This document shows, in pieces, positions 25,451 through 34,575 of a DNA stretch of 64,000 bases (position 1 is its first letter; every line of letters begins with the position of its first letter). The stretch spans positions 1 to 64,000 of the forward strand of contig NZ_JAJDWC010000028.1 in assembly GCF_022825805.1 (NCBI RefSeq). The letters run 5' to 3'. The position numbers and the translations under genes are program-made. Source of the stretch: Phaeobacter sp. Lineage in GTDB: Bacteria; Pseudomonadota; Alphaproteobacteria; Rhodobacterales; Rhodobacteraceae. The notes under the pieces are model-generated. The model saw only the letters and a list, made by a program, of their open reading frames with translations. It made no database searches and had not been told where the DNA came from.

Positions 25451-26434
25451 TCACCCCGCCGGATCAGCGTCGCCAGAGCCAAGAGAACTGCGCGCCTGAT
25501 CCAAAATCCGCTTGGCCTCCGAGCCCTGCAGCCGGGTGATGTCGTCTTGGTATTTTAGCACCGCGCCTAGCGTGTCGGCGATGACCTCGGGCGACAGGTC
25601 GATCACGTCCAATGCCAACAGGCAGTTGGCCCAATCAATCGTCTCGGCGATACCGGGGTGTTTGAACAAATCCTCGGTCCGCAGCGCCTGCACAAAGGCC
25701 ACCACCTCCTGCGACAGGCGCGCGGGCAGATCAGGGGCGCGCGCGGTCAGGATCTCCATCTCGCGGTCGAAATCGGGATAATCCACCCAGTGGTACAAAC
25801 AGCGCCGTTTCAGCGCATCATGCACCTCTCGGGTGCGGTTGGAGGTCACGATCACAATCGGAGGCTCCGGCGCTTTTACCGTGCCAAGTTCGGGGATCGT
25901 GACCTGAAAATCTGACAAAGCCTCCAACAGAAAGGCCTCAAACGGTTCATCGGTCCGGTCCAATTCGTCGATCAAAAGCACCGGCGCGCCGCTTGGGTCG
26001 GGCTCCATTGCCTCCAGCAAGGGACGCCGAATGAGGAAGTCATCCCCAAACAGCTCCGCCTGCAAGGCGGCGCGATCCGTGCCAGCGGCACTGGCCTCTG
26101 CGGTGCGGATGGCAATCATCTGGGCGGCAAAATTCCATTCGTAAACAGCGCTTGCCGCATCCAGCCCTTCGTAGCATTGCAGCCGGATCAGGCGACGTTG
26201 CAGGGCGGAGGCCAGGGTTTTGGCGATTTCGGTTTTGCCGACGCCTGCCTCGCCCTCCAGAAACAGGGGACGGCCCAGTTTCAGGGCCAAGAACACAACA
26301 GTCGCCAAGCCGCGATCCGCGACATAGCCGCCATCGGCCAGCAAATCAGACACTGCATCAATGCTTCCGGGCAGCGCGGGGCGGCCTGCCTCCCCGCCAT
26401 GGGTTGCCATTTCGTCTGGATTGCCCTGTGCCAT
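25451..26434 (-). CDS. CoxD-like MoxR AAA+ ATPase
   Basis: 327 residues from ATG at 26434, which has a near-perfect AAGGAGGGG site. Walker A is GEAGVGKTEIAK (about 57-68), Walker B is APVLLIDELDRTDEPFE (about 132-148), sensor 1 is PIVIVTSNRTREVHD (about 172-186), and LKRRCLYHWVDYP carries the arginine fingers. It pairs with the VWA gene directly downstream. The frame is open far upstream (over 300 codons), but that is antisense to the divergent glycosyltransferase. The target complex is unknown. Confidence 0.88.
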   Translation of the reverse strand: MAQGNPDEMATHGGEAGRPALPGSIDAVSDLLADGGYVADRGLATVVFLALKLGRPLFLEGEAGVGKTEIAKTLASALQRRLIRLQCYEGLDAASAVYEWNFAAQMIAIRTAEASAAGTDRAALQAELFGDDFLIRRPLLEAMEPDPSGAPVLLIDELDRTDEPFEAFLLEALSDFQVTIPELGTVKAPEPPIVIVTSNRTREVHDALKRRCLYHWVDYPDFDREMEILTARAPDLPARLSQEVVAFVQALRTEDLFKHPGIAETIDWANCLLALDVIDLSPEVIADTLGAVLKYQDDITRLQGSEAKRILDQARSSLGSGDADPAG

Positions 26435-26710
26435 CTCACCCCTCCTTTTCGCCGCCGTTCGCCGCAGTGGGCCACGTCCCCAGATCCGGGTCAAGCATCC
26501 GAGCCTGCCACTTTGGTCCAATAGGCAACACTTCGGTGATGGCAGACGAGACCTCGGATCAGGGCCGTTGACCTTGGTTGCGGGCAATGCGATTCCGCCT
26601 GCGACACACCAAAGGGTGCAGAGCCGTGCAAACACCGCTAAGGTGGAGACGGGCCACATCCCGATGGGGTCCCAAAGAGCCGGGCACACCGGCCGCAGGC
26701 AGGAGACAGA

Positions 26711-27742
26711 ATGCGCATCACAGCTGTGACATGTGTCAAGAATGAAGGCCCGTTCCTGTTGGAGTGGATCGCCTATAATCGGCTGATCGGCGTCACTGAT
26801 TTTCTGTTTTATTCCAATGACTGCAGCGACGGCACGGATGAGTTGCTGAATGCCTTGGCGCAGCGCGGTGTGGTGCAGCATCTGGCGAACCCGGCACAGG
26901 GGCGCAACTATCAGATGGAGGCGCTGAAACATGCGCGCCATCAACCGATTGTGGCAGAGGCCGATTGGGTCTGGATCGCTGATGTTGATGAGTTCCTGAA
27001 CATCCACGTAGGCGATCATCGCCTGCCCGCGCTGATTGCAGCCGCCGGAGATGTGCAGGCGATTTCGGTGACCTTTCAATTCTTTGCCAACGGCGGCGTG
27101 GAGCGGTTCGAGGACCAGCCCGTGATTGCGCAATTCAACCACAGTCACACGCCGGATCTGTGGAATGGCAGCCGGGCCATCGAGGTAAAGACCCTGGTGC
27201 GCCAGGATTTCCCGCTGCAATATTACGGCGCGCATCGCCCTTTTTTCCCGAGCAAGTTGCCAAAAGAGAGCCGCCCGCGATGGACCGATGGGTCTGGCCG
27301 CACTGTGCCGCATCGTTTTCTTGTGGCTGCAGCGCAGGATTGGATCCGCAAATACAACGCCAAAGGCGCGCGCCAGCTGGCCACACTGAACCACTATGCG
27401 CTGCGATCACTGGACAGCTATCTGGTGAAAAACGACCGCGGCGACGTCAACCGGGAACACCGGGATTTTGATCTGGCCTATTGGCAGGATCGCAATGATC
27501 CCGCCTGGGAGGACCGCTCGATCCAGCGCCATCTGCCAGCCCTGGAGGCGGCGTTGCGTGATATGCTGGCTGACCCAGAAATCGCGGCGCTGCATACCCG
27601 CTGTGTCGACAAACACCGCGCGCGCTGCGCCGAATTGATGACGCAACCGGCCTATCAAACCCTGCGCGCGCGTTTGCTGGCAACCCCCACCCTGCCCGCG
27701 GCTGAGGTGGCTCTGTTGCAGGAATTGGAGGCGCAGGCATGA
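26711..27742 (+). CDS. glycosyltransferase family 2-type protein
   Basis: 343 residues. A GT-A-fold enzyme of the PF13704-like group: CVKNEGPFLLEWIAYNRLIG near the start, FLFYSNDCSDGTDELL (about 30-45), and the metal-binding DVDEFLNIHVG (about 92-102). It shares internal signatures with the genes at 28368 and 30919: KTLVRQ...YYGAHRP and LNHYALRSLDSYLVK..RGDV. Sugar donor and acceptor are unknown. ATG with GCAGGAGAC upstream; first gene of a plus-strand cluster, divergent from the MoxR gene. Its stop overlaps the next start (ATGA). Confidence 0.85.
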   Translation: MRITAVTCVKNEGPFLLEWIAYNRLIGVTDFLFYSNDCSDGTDELLNALAQRGVVQHLANPAQGRNYQMEALKHARHQPIVAEADWVWIADVDEFLNIHVGDHRLPALIAAAGDVQAISVTFQFFANGGVERFEDQPVIAQFNHSHTPDLWNGSRAIEVKTLVRQDFPLQYYGAHRPFFPSKLPKESRPRWTDGSGRTVPHRFLVAAAQDWIRKYNAKGARQLATLNHYALRSLDSYLVKNDRGDVNREHRDFDLAYWQDRNDPAWEDRSIQRHLPALEAALRDMLADPEIAALHTRCVDKHRARCAELMTQPAYQTLRARLLATPTLPAAEVALLQELEAQA

Positions 27743-28371
27743 AACCACTTGTCATTAACCTGGGCCTTCCGAAATCCGGCACCACCACGCTGGCCACGGC
27801 TCTCTCTGCGGGCGGTTTCAGTGTCGCCGATCACCGGCTGAAAGAGCGCGAGAGCCGGTCAGATCCCGATCAGGAGCGCGTTTTTGTCGGCGCGCTGTTG
27901 TATCAGGGGCTTTACGAAAGCGGCGATCCCATGGCGCTTATGCCTGAATATGATGCGTTGGCGGAAATTTCCTACATCTACGGCAAACACTCGGTCTGGC
28001 CCCAGTTCGATTTTGCCCTGTTGCAGGCCCTGCGCCATCACCACCCGGAGGTGAAATTCATCGCAACCCGACGGGATACGGCGCAGCATGCGCGCTCGAT
28101 CACCTTTTGGAGCAACCTGGGCACGCAACGCCTGCCCAACAGCACCGTGCCTGGATTGCCGGTGGGCTATGGAAAGACCCGCGATCAACAGATGCGCTGG
28201 ATCGACGGACATTATGGGGCGCTGGCCCAGTGGTTCCGCAATGACCCCGGATATCTAGAGATCGATGTGGCCGACCCCGACGCGCAGGCCGCTGTCTCGG
28301 CCTTTGTGGGCTGCGATCTGCCCTGGTGGGGTAAAACCAACATCAGCCAGGCCCGGACAGACGAGACATGA
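27739..28371 (+). CDS. sulfotransferase family protein
   Basis: 210 residues. The N-terminus MKPLVINLGLPKSGTTTLATAL carries the PAPS 5'-phosphosulfate-binding loop (GLPKSGTTTL), and VKFIATRRDTAQHARSITFW (about 100-119) fits the 3'-phosphate-binding segment (R..D......S). It would move sulfate from PAPS to a sugar or small molecule. Both ends overlap neighbours by four bases (ATGA), so it is translationally coupled between two glycosyltransferases, suggesting it acts on the same glycan. Confidence 0.78.
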   Translation: MKPLVINLGLPKSGTTTLATALSAGGFSVADHRLKERESRSDPDQERVFVGALLYQGLYESGDPMALMPEYDALAEISYIYGKHSVWPQFDFALLQALRHHHPEVKFIATRRDTAQHARSITFWSNLGTQRLPNSTVPGLPVGYGKTRDQQMRWIDGHYGALAQWFRNDPGYLEIDVADPDAQAAVSAFVGCDLPWWGKTNISQARTDET

Positions 28372-30860
28372 CGCGGATCATCCTGCATATCGGGCCAGAT
28401 TACCTAGGGGCGCAACGCTTGCAGGCGGCGCTGGCGGCCGGGCGCGACCAACTGCGCAGCCATGGTATTTTATTTCCACGCAGCCCGGGGCGGCAGAACC
28501 ACACCCGCCTGTTCATGGCCATCACCAACCCGGATCATGTGGATCCGCTGCGCTACAATCGCGGGTTCCGCGATGCGGCCTCACAGAGCAAGCTGCGCGA
28601 GCGGTTGATGTCCGATCTGGACCGCGAGGTGAGCGTCGCCCGCCCGGATGTGATCCTGCTGTCTGCAGAACAATTGGGCAGCCAGATCCACCGCGAGGAA
28701 GAGATGGCGCGGCTGCGGGATCTGCTAGGGCGTTTCAGCGCTGATATTTCCGTCGTGGCCCATGTTCCCGAACCGGCAGAGGGGCTGCTGCGCGGCTATG
28801 CCGGACAATTGGCCGAGGGCCGTTCGCTGCCGCTGACGCGGGATCTGGAGTGTTTGGCGCAGCCCGGCTGTTGGTGGGATCTGTGCCTGGAGGATCTCGC
28901 CACGCGCGAGATTGACCCGCGCGCGGGCCTGTTTGAAACCACGCAGATCGCGCCATTCTGGCTGGACTATGCATCGCTACAGAGCCGCTGGGAGGCTGTG
29001 TTTGGTCCGGGCTCGCTGCAGTTGCGCAGCTATGACGCGGCAGCATTTGCCGGACCGGGCCTGGTGGAGGAACTGAGCCAGACCTTCGATGTGCCGTCCT
29101 TGCACATCGGGCAGACCGCCCACGATGTGCCTGCTCTGCCCTCGGCGGCGACGCAAACACGCTGGCGGCGGCTAAACCATCGTCTGCAACAATTGCTGCA
29201 GGCCCGCCCCCATATGATTGTGCCGCGTCCGGCCTGGCGCTCCCTGTTGAATGACGCAGCCCTCCCGCCAGGATCCGAAACGCCCCCTGACCTACCCTTT
29301 GTGCAGGCGGTCAACGCACGGTTTCAGGAACAGAACCAAAAGCTGCTGCGGCGCCATCCCGGCCTGCGGGCACGTCTTCTGGGGTTGGCTGACACCATCC
29401 AACCCGTGCAACAAGAGAGCGATCAGCTGAGCGACCATTTGGGCAATAGTCAGGGCAATTGTCAGGGCGATAATCCGGGCAGTCAGCAAATCGAAAAACC
29501 TGCGGTCACTCCACACTGGCGAGAGGCTGACCCAGAGTTTGGCTTTCGCGCCAGCCACGCGCTGCTCGCAGCCCTGCCGCAGTTGGACGCTGCGAGCGCC
29601 GCTGCGCAGCGAGATCGCGCCGCCAGCGCAGCGTCAAACAGCAAAGGCGCATCATCGGCCAAAGATCTGACGCCACTGTCGCCCGGTGCCCGTGATATCC
29701 TGCCACCGCGCGCGCTGGAAAACCTCGCAAAACTGCGCAATTCCGCGCTGGCACCACACAATCGGATGGGTCGGATCGATGAAACCGCACCGGTCGCGCC
29801 CTATAGCGAGGCATCCCCGCGTGACATACCCTGCGAGGGTGGTGGCGCGGTCATTGTCGGCTGCATGAAAAACGAAGCGCCCTATATCCTTGAATGGGTG
29901 GCCTATCACCGCGCCATCGGCGTCGACAATTTCCTGATCTACACAAATGGCTGTGAAGACGGCACTTCAGAGTTGTTGGACCGGCTTCAGGAGATGGGTG
30001 TTCTGCAGCATCGCAACAACGACAACTGGCGCGGAAACTCGCCACAGCAATTCGCGCTCAACCAATCGCTGAAAGAACCCATCATCCAATCCGCAGAGTG
30101 GATCATTCACATCGATGTGGACGAGTTCATCAACATCCGATGCGGCAATGGCACCTTGACGGATCTGTTTGCAGCGGTGCCCGATGCCAGCAACATCGCA
30201 ATGACCTGGCGGCTGTTCGGCCACAACGGTCAGACCCGGCTCGACCCGGGTTTTGTGATCGATCGGTTCGACAGTTGCGCGCCGAAATATTGCCCCAAGC
30301 CCCACACGGTCTGGGGCTTCAAGACCATGTTCCGCAACATTGGCGCCTATCAGAAAATCAGTTGCCACCGCCCCAACAAACTGGTCGACGCCCAGCGCGA
30401 TCAGGTAAAATGGGTCAATGGATCTGGGCAGGACATGACCGCCGACAACATCACCAATGGCTGGCGCAGTTCGCGCAGCACCATTGGTTACGATCTGGTT
30501 CAGCTGAACCACTATGCGCTGCGCTCTGCCGAGAGCTTTTTGATCAAGCGTCAGCGCGGGCGCGCCCTGCATGTGGATCGCTCCATCGGCCTGAACTACT
30601 GGATCCGGATGGATTGGAACGATCACACCGATCTGACGATCAAGCGCAATCTGCCCAGACTGCGCGCTGAATATGACCGGCTTCTGTCCGACCCGCAGCT
30701 GCGCCAATTGCACGAAGACGGCCTGCGCTGGCACCGCCAAAAGGCCGCAGAGCTGCATGAGCTGCCCGAATTTGAAGAGTTGTTTTCGCAAGCGACACGC
30801 CTGAAACTGACGGCAGAAGAGCGGGTCGCCTATGCGCTCGCCTTGGATCTGGAGAGCTGA
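28368..30860 (+). CDS. fusion: degenerate sulfotransferase-like domain plus glycosyltransferase
   Basis: 830 residues. Residues 1 to about 340 resemble sulfotransferase-type proteins in layout (MTRIILHIGP..., LRSHGILFPRS), but the phosphate-binding loop is degenerate: GPDYLGAQRLQ stands where GTxKTGTT would be. A low-complexity linker (about 345-500; QGNCQGD, AASAAAQRDRA) leads to a full PF13704-like glycosyltransferase (about 500-830): VGCMKNEAPYILEWVAYHRA, IYTNGCEDGTSELL, HIDVDEFINIRCG, FKTMFRNIGAYQKISCHRP, LNHYALRSAESFLIKRQRG. The first domain may bind a partner or acceptor without sulfating. Coupled by ATGA to the gene upstream. Confidence 0.75.
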   Translation: MTRIILHIGPDYLGAQRLQAALAAGRDQLRSHGILFPRSPGRQNHTRLFMAITNPDHVDPLRYNRGFRDAASQSKLRERLMSDLDREVSVARPDVILLSAEQLGSQIHREEEMARLRDLLGRFSADISVVAHVPEPAEGLLRGYAGQLAEGRSLPLTRDLECLAQPGCWWDLCLEDLATREIDPRAGLFETTQIAPFWLDYASLQSRWEAVFGPGSLQLRSYDAAAFAGPGLVEELSQTFDVPSLHIGQTAHDVPALPSAATQTRWRRLNHRLQQLLQARPHMIVPRPAWRSLLNDAALPPGSETPPDLPFVQAVNARFQEQNQKLLRRHPGLRARLLGLADTIQPVQQESDQLSDHLGNSQGNCQGDNPGSQQIEKPAVTPHWREADPEFGFRASHALLAALPQLDAASAAAQRDRAASAASNSKGASSAKDLTPLSPGARDILPPRALENLAKLRNSALAPHNRMGRIDETAPVAPYSEASPRDIPCEGGGAVIVGCMKNEAPYILEWVAYHRAIGVDNFLIYTNGCEDGTSELLDRLQEMGVLQHRNNDNWRGNSPQQFALNQSLKEPIIQSAEWIIHIDVDEFINIRCGNGTLTDLFAAVPDASNIAMTWRLFGHNGQTRLDPGFVIDRFDSCAPKYCPKPHTVWGFKTMFRNIGAYQKISCHRPNKLVDAQRDQVKWVNGSGQDMTADNITNGWRSSRSTIGYDLVQLNHYALRSAESFLIKRQRGRALHVDRSIGLNYWIRMDWNDHTDLTIKRNLPRLRAEYDRLLSDPQLRQLHEDGLRWHRQKAAELHELPEFEELFSQATRLKLTAEERVAYALALDLES
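29441..29488 (+). repeat. four 12-bp in-frame units in the linker
   Basis: GGGCAATAGTCA, GGGCAATTGTCA, GGGCGATAATCC and GGGCAGTCAGCA in direct succession encode the GN(S/C)Q-like linker of the fusion protein. A period that is a multiple of three keeps the frame. Confidence 0.75.
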
Positions 30861-30918
30861 GCCATGGCCCAACCGTCCGCGTATCCGGTCGCATCATCCG
30901 GTCAAACCCAACGGGGGC

Positions 30919-31998
30919 ATGTCTAAGATGCGCAGCCTGGCCGTGCTGACCCAGCGCAACGAAGGCGCGTTTTTGCTGGAATGGATCGCCCATCACAAGG
31001 CTGTGGGTTTTCGCGACATTCTGGTGCTGTCCAACAATTGCCAGGATGGCAGCGACCAGATGCTGGACCGTCTCGATGCGCTTGGCCTGCTTACGCATCT
31101 GCGCAATGATCCGCCCTACGACAAATCCGGCATCCAGTTCAGTGGCTTGAAAAAAGCAGGCAAACACCGGCTAGTGCGGAAAGCGGACTGGATACTGGCT
31201 CTTGATATCGATGAATTTGTCAACATCCACGTCGGTGCGGGAAGGCTGGAGGATCTGCTGGCCGCATTGCCAGACGCAGATGCCATCACCCTGACCTGGC
31301 GGCTGTTTGGCAATGCCGATATCACCCGCTACGAAGACCGCCCCGTGACCGAGCAATTCACCCGCTGCGCACCTACGGTGATCCACTGGCCATGGCGTGC
31401 CGCCATGTTCAAAACGCTGTATCGCAACAATGGCACCTATCAGAAACTGGGGGTTCACCGTCCGCGCAACGCCGCCCCGGATGCGGATCTGTCAGCCTAT
31501 CGCTGGTACGATGGCGAAGGCCGCCTGCTGGACAGCGGATTTCAGCGAGAACGGGTGTTTTCCACCTATGGCCAACCCAACTTCGGTCTCGTCCAGTTGA
31601 ACCACTATCCCCTTGGCGCGATGGAGAGTTTTCTGCTGAAAGCCGATCGTGGCAGGGCCGTTCATGCAGATGATCAGTTGGGCATGGACTATTGGGTGGA
31701 GCGCAACTTCAACAGCGACACCGACCAGTCGATCAGCCGCTACGCAGAGGCACGGCAGCAGATCATGGCAACCTTGCTGGCGGACGAGCAGATCACTGAG
31801 CTGCATGGCAAGGCGGTCCATTGGCGCCATGACCGCTTTCGCCAATTGATGCAGGAGGATCGCTTTCGCAGCCTGTTCTCCCGCCTGTTGATGACCCCAC
31901 CGTCTCGGCCGATCAGCGCAACCACCGCACGCACGCTCGCGGGTTTTGCCGAACTCGGGCGAAAGGCCGCAGCGCAAAAATCCCGCCACGACCCGTGA
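30919..31998 (+). CDS. glycosyltransferase family 2-type protein
   Basis: 359 residues from ATG at 30919 (MSKMRSLAVLTQRNEG); a longer frame exists upstream but overlaps the previous gene. Same subfamily as 26711 and the C-terminus of 28368: NEGAFLLEWIAHHKAVGF, VLSNNCQDGSDQML, LDIDEFVNIHVG (Asp-Ile-Asp metal motif), FKTLYRNNGTYQKLGVHRP, LNHYPLGAMESFLLKADRG. GGGGG lies 6-8 bases before the start. Third glycosyltransferase domain of the cluster; likely adds a sugar to the same product. Confidence 0.83.
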   Translation: MSKMRSLAVLTQRNEGAFLLEWIAHHKAVGFRDILVLSNNCQDGSDQMLDRLDALGLLTHLRNDPPYDKSGIQFSGLKKAGKHRLVRKADWILALDIDEFVNIHVGAGRLEDLLAALPDADAITLTWRLFGNADITRYEDRPVTEQFTRCAPTVIHWPWRAAMFKTLYRNNGTYQKLGVHRPRNAAPDADLSAYRWYDGEGRLLDSGFQRERVFSTYGQPNFGLVQLNHYPLGAMESFLLKADRGRAVHADDQLGMDYWVERNFNSDTDQSISRYAEARQQIMATLLADEQITELHGKAVHWRHDRFRQLMQEDRFRSLFSRLLMTPPSRPISATTARTLAGFAELGRKAAAQKSRHDP

Positions 31999-32315
31999 TG
32001 GCGCGTCGGGCTGTGGATCTGCGCGACAGGCGCTCTTCGATCTGACGGCTAACCGTCGTTTGAAGCGGCAGGTAAACCGACTGACTGGCGCTCTTACCAA
32101 CCATCAGGCCACTCATCTGGCCGACAAAGCGGCCTTACAATTTCCAATTTTAGCCTTATTTCGCAGGTAGCAATGAGTAAGGCGAAATACCCCCCTCGGC
32201 TGACAGCGGCAGCGCATCATCGTGGTCAAACGTCTTTGGAGTGTCGCGCACGGTACAACAGCGACCGGCAAGACGAAGCCGAGACAAGGCCAAAACGGGG
32301 CAAAAGGACAAGGCA
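31999..32315. other. gap with no recognised gene
   Basis: 317 bases. A small stem GACGG-ctaa-CCGTC occurs near 32045-32058 and the word GGCGCTCTT appears twice (near 32030 and 32087). The A/T-richer part at 32135-32175 could hold a promoter for the next gene. I see no gene here. Confidence 0.4.
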
Positions 32316-33275
32316 ATGCAACAGGACACCCTGGATACACTGGACGAAGATCTGTCCGGATTGAAGCCGGCCCAATGGCAGGAGCGGATGGCCGCCCTGG
32401 CAGAGGAAAACGGCATGTATCAGAGCCTGGGCGCCAACCACTTCGCAACCTTCATTGATCAGGGCAACACGCTCCTTGTCAGCTTCGAAACACGCCAGGG
32501 CATCCATAACCTGTCTGAACAGGCACAACCGCTCGGATTCGATCTGGTGCGCAATCTGGGTTGGTCGCATTTGTGCCTTGTGTCCAACGGTGACACCTGG
32601 TTTCGAGAAGAGACCATCTATGGGTTCTTTGACCAGTTGATCGACGATGGGTTCTTTGACGAATTCGACAAGGTGGTGTTTTACGGTGCCGGACCCTGCG
32701 GCTATGCCGCGGCTGCATTCTCGGTGGCCGCGCCAGGCGCCACCGTGGTGGCGATCCAACCGCAAGCGACGCTGGACCCGCAACTGACCAATTGGGATGA
32801 TCGCTTTAGCGAGCAACGGGGCCTCGATTTCACCAGCCGCTATGGCTATGCCCCCGATATGCTGGACGCTGCGCAGGACGCTTTTGTTCTGTTCGACCCC
32901 CAGGAACACCTCGATGCGATGCATGCCGCACTCTTTGCCCGCAAGGCGGTGACCCGCTTGCCGATGGCCCATCTTGGCGGCACGGTGCAGACACGGCTGA
33001 TCGAAATGGACATTCTTTATCACGTGATCGCGCTGGCTGGCGCCGGCCGTCTGACACGGCAGCGGTTTTACAAACTCTACCGCGCGCGCCGCAACAATGC
33101 GCCCTATTTGCGTCACCTGCTGGCACGGCTCGACCGCGAAGACCGCCCCTATCTGATGACACTGCTGTGCCGCAATGTGGCCCAGCGGATGCGCGCACCG
33201 CGCTTCCGCCGCCGCTTGCAGCAATTGGAAAAACGCGCCGAAGCCGGAGAGTTTCACCTGCCTCCGGCTGCGTAA
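32316..33275 (+). CDS. conserved roseobacter protein, often labelled PAPS reductase
   Basis: 319 residues from ATG at 32316 with AAAGGAC upstream. Conserved-looking blocks: LGANHFATFIDQGNTLLVSF, GFDLVRNLGWSHLCL, DTWFREETIYGFFD, and VVFYGAGPCGYAAAAFSVAAPG (about 116-137), which resembles an alpha/beta-hydrolase nucleophile-elbow turn; then VAIQPQATLDPQLTNWDDRF and RYGYAPDMLDAA. I recall relatives annotated as phosphoadenosine phosphosulfate reductase, but the SGGKDS-type ATP-pyrophosphatase motif of that family is not present, so the label is doubtful. It ends the glycosyltransferase cluster and may act on the same product. Function unknown. Confidence 0.65.
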   Translation: MQQDTLDTLDEDLSGLKPAQWQERMAALAEENGMYQSLGANHFATFIDQGNTLLVSFETRQGIHNLSEQAQPLGFDLVRNLGWSHLCLVSNGDTWFREETIYGFFDQLIDDGFFDEFDKVVFYGAGPCGYAAAAFSVAAPGATVVAIQPQATLDPQLTNWDDRFSEQRGLDFTSRYGYAPDMLDAAQDAFVLFDPQEHLDAMHAALFARKAVTRLPMAHLGGTVQTRLIEMDILYHVIALAGAGRLTRQRFYKLYRARRNNAPYLRHLLARLDREDRPYLMTLLCRNVAQRMRAPRFRRRLQQLEKRAEAGEFHLPPAA

Positions 33276-33456
33276 CCAAACGGCGTTGTTGCGCAGCGCG
33301 GTCTTTCCGCCCAATCCTGCGCATCCGCACAATCCTGCACACTGGAATTCAACTCAACAGCTCCCAACGCGAGCAACCCCGGCTGGGCCAAAGCGAATGA
33401 CGCCACATCTGCGGGTCCCGCTTCCCCTCTGCCCGCCCCTGTGCTAGGCGGACCTC

Positions 33457-34500
33457 ATGACCTCCCAGCTGACCCTCCCCCGCCCCGATGACTGGCACTT
33501 GCATCTGCGCGATGGCGCCATGCTGCAAGCCGTCCTGCCCGAATCTGCCCGCGATTTCGCCCGCGCGATCATCATGCCAAATCTGGTGCCACCGGTGGTC
33601 ACCAGCGCAGATGCCGCCGCCTACCACGCGCGCATCCTTGCCGCTCTGCCCGAGGGGATGACCTTCGAGCCGCTGATGACGCTCTATCTGACCGAGGACA
33701 CAGATCCCGATGATGTCGCCGCCGCCCACGCAAGCGGGCTGGTGAAAGCGGTAAAACTCTACCCCGCAGGCGCAACCACCAACTCGGCTTCCGGGGTGCG
33801 GAATTTCGACCGCATCCGCCCGGTGCTGGAGCGCATGGCCGACATCGGATTGCCGCTCTGCACCCACGGTGAAGTCACCGAAGATCACATCGATATCTTC
33901 GACCGCGAGGCGGTGTTTATCGACCGCGTCCTGGACCCGATCCGCAAATCAACACCGGGCTTGCGTGTGGTGATGGAACATATCACCACCCGTAACGCCG
34001 TGGACTATGTCCGCGAAGACAGCAGTGGCCAGCTCGGCGCAACCATCACCACTCATCACTTGATACTGAACCGCAATCACATCCTGGCGGGCGGCATCAA
34101 ACCACATTATTACTGCCTGCCGGTGGCCAAACGCGAAGAACACCGCCTCGCCCTACGCGCGGCGGCAACATCCGGCGATCCGCGCTACTTCCTCGGCACG
34201 GATTCCGCACCCCACACCGATCCCAACAAACTCAGCAGCTGCGGCTGTGCGGGCTGTTTCACCGCGCCCAACACCATGCCGCTGCTGGCCCATGTCTTTG
34301 AGGAAGAACAGGCCCTCGACGCGCTGGCGGGCTTTGCCTGCGAAAACGGCCCGGCGTTCTACGGTCTGCCGGTGAACCGCGAAACGCTGACGCTGACAAA
34401 ACAAGACAGCCCCGTGCGCTTCCCTGAACAGATCGTCACAGAGGACGGCCCCGTCACCGTCTTCGATCCGGGCTTTGACATCTTCTGGAAAGTCACCTGA
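33457..34500 (+). CDS. pyrC: dihydroorotase
   Basis: 347 residues. The type II (homodimeric, E. coli-like) dihydroorotase of pyrimidine synthesis. The metal-binding [10 protein letters not shown] lies at about 10-19, the carbamylated lysine in [15 protein letters not shown] (about 95-109), metal histidines in [10 protein letters not shown] (about 135-144) and [10 protein letters not shown] (about 172-181), and the catalytic Asp in FLGTDSAPH (about 246-254). Forms a pair with pyrE 75 bases downstream. Confidence 0.96.
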   Translation: MTSQLTLPRPDDWHLHLRDGAMLQAVLPESARDFARAIIMPNLVPPVVTSADAAAYHARILAALPEGMTFEPLMTLYLTEDTDPDDVAAAHASGLVKAVKLYPAGATTNSASGVRNFDRIRPVLERMADIGLPLCTHGEVTEDHIDIFDREAVFIDRVLDPIRKSTPGLRVVMEHITTRNAVDYVREDSSGQLGATITTHHLILNRNHILAGGIKPHYYCLPVAKREEHRLALRAAATSGDPRYFLGTDSAPHTDPNKLSSCGCAGCFTAPNTMPLLAHVFEEEQALDALAGFACENGPAFYGLPVNRETLTLTKQDSPVRFPEQIVTEDGPVTVFDPGFDIFWKVT

Positions 34501-34501
34501 G

Positions 34502-34535
34502 CCTTCCTCTTGCCAAAAATATCCCCGCCGGAGGC
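34502..34535. repeat. dispersed CTCTTGCC-AAATAT-CCGCCGGAGGC element
   Basis: The word cluster CCTCTTGCCAAAAATAT, then CCCCGCCGGAGGC, fills the start of the pyrC-pyrE gap. Related words occur at 40513-40539 (CCAAATACTCCCGCCGGAGGC) and 41165-41185 (CCTCTTGCCATAAATATCCC), so it looks like a repeated intergenic element of this genome. Confidence 0.6.
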
Positions 34536-34575
34536 ATCCGCACCCGGCGGCTCGCGCCGACATAAGGACACTGCC

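Noticed and set aside
26435..27394. N-terminal extension (about 320 codons) of the CoxD-like ATPase
   Set aside because: It is antisense to the divergent glycosyltransferase; the ATG at 26434 has an excellent ribosome site.
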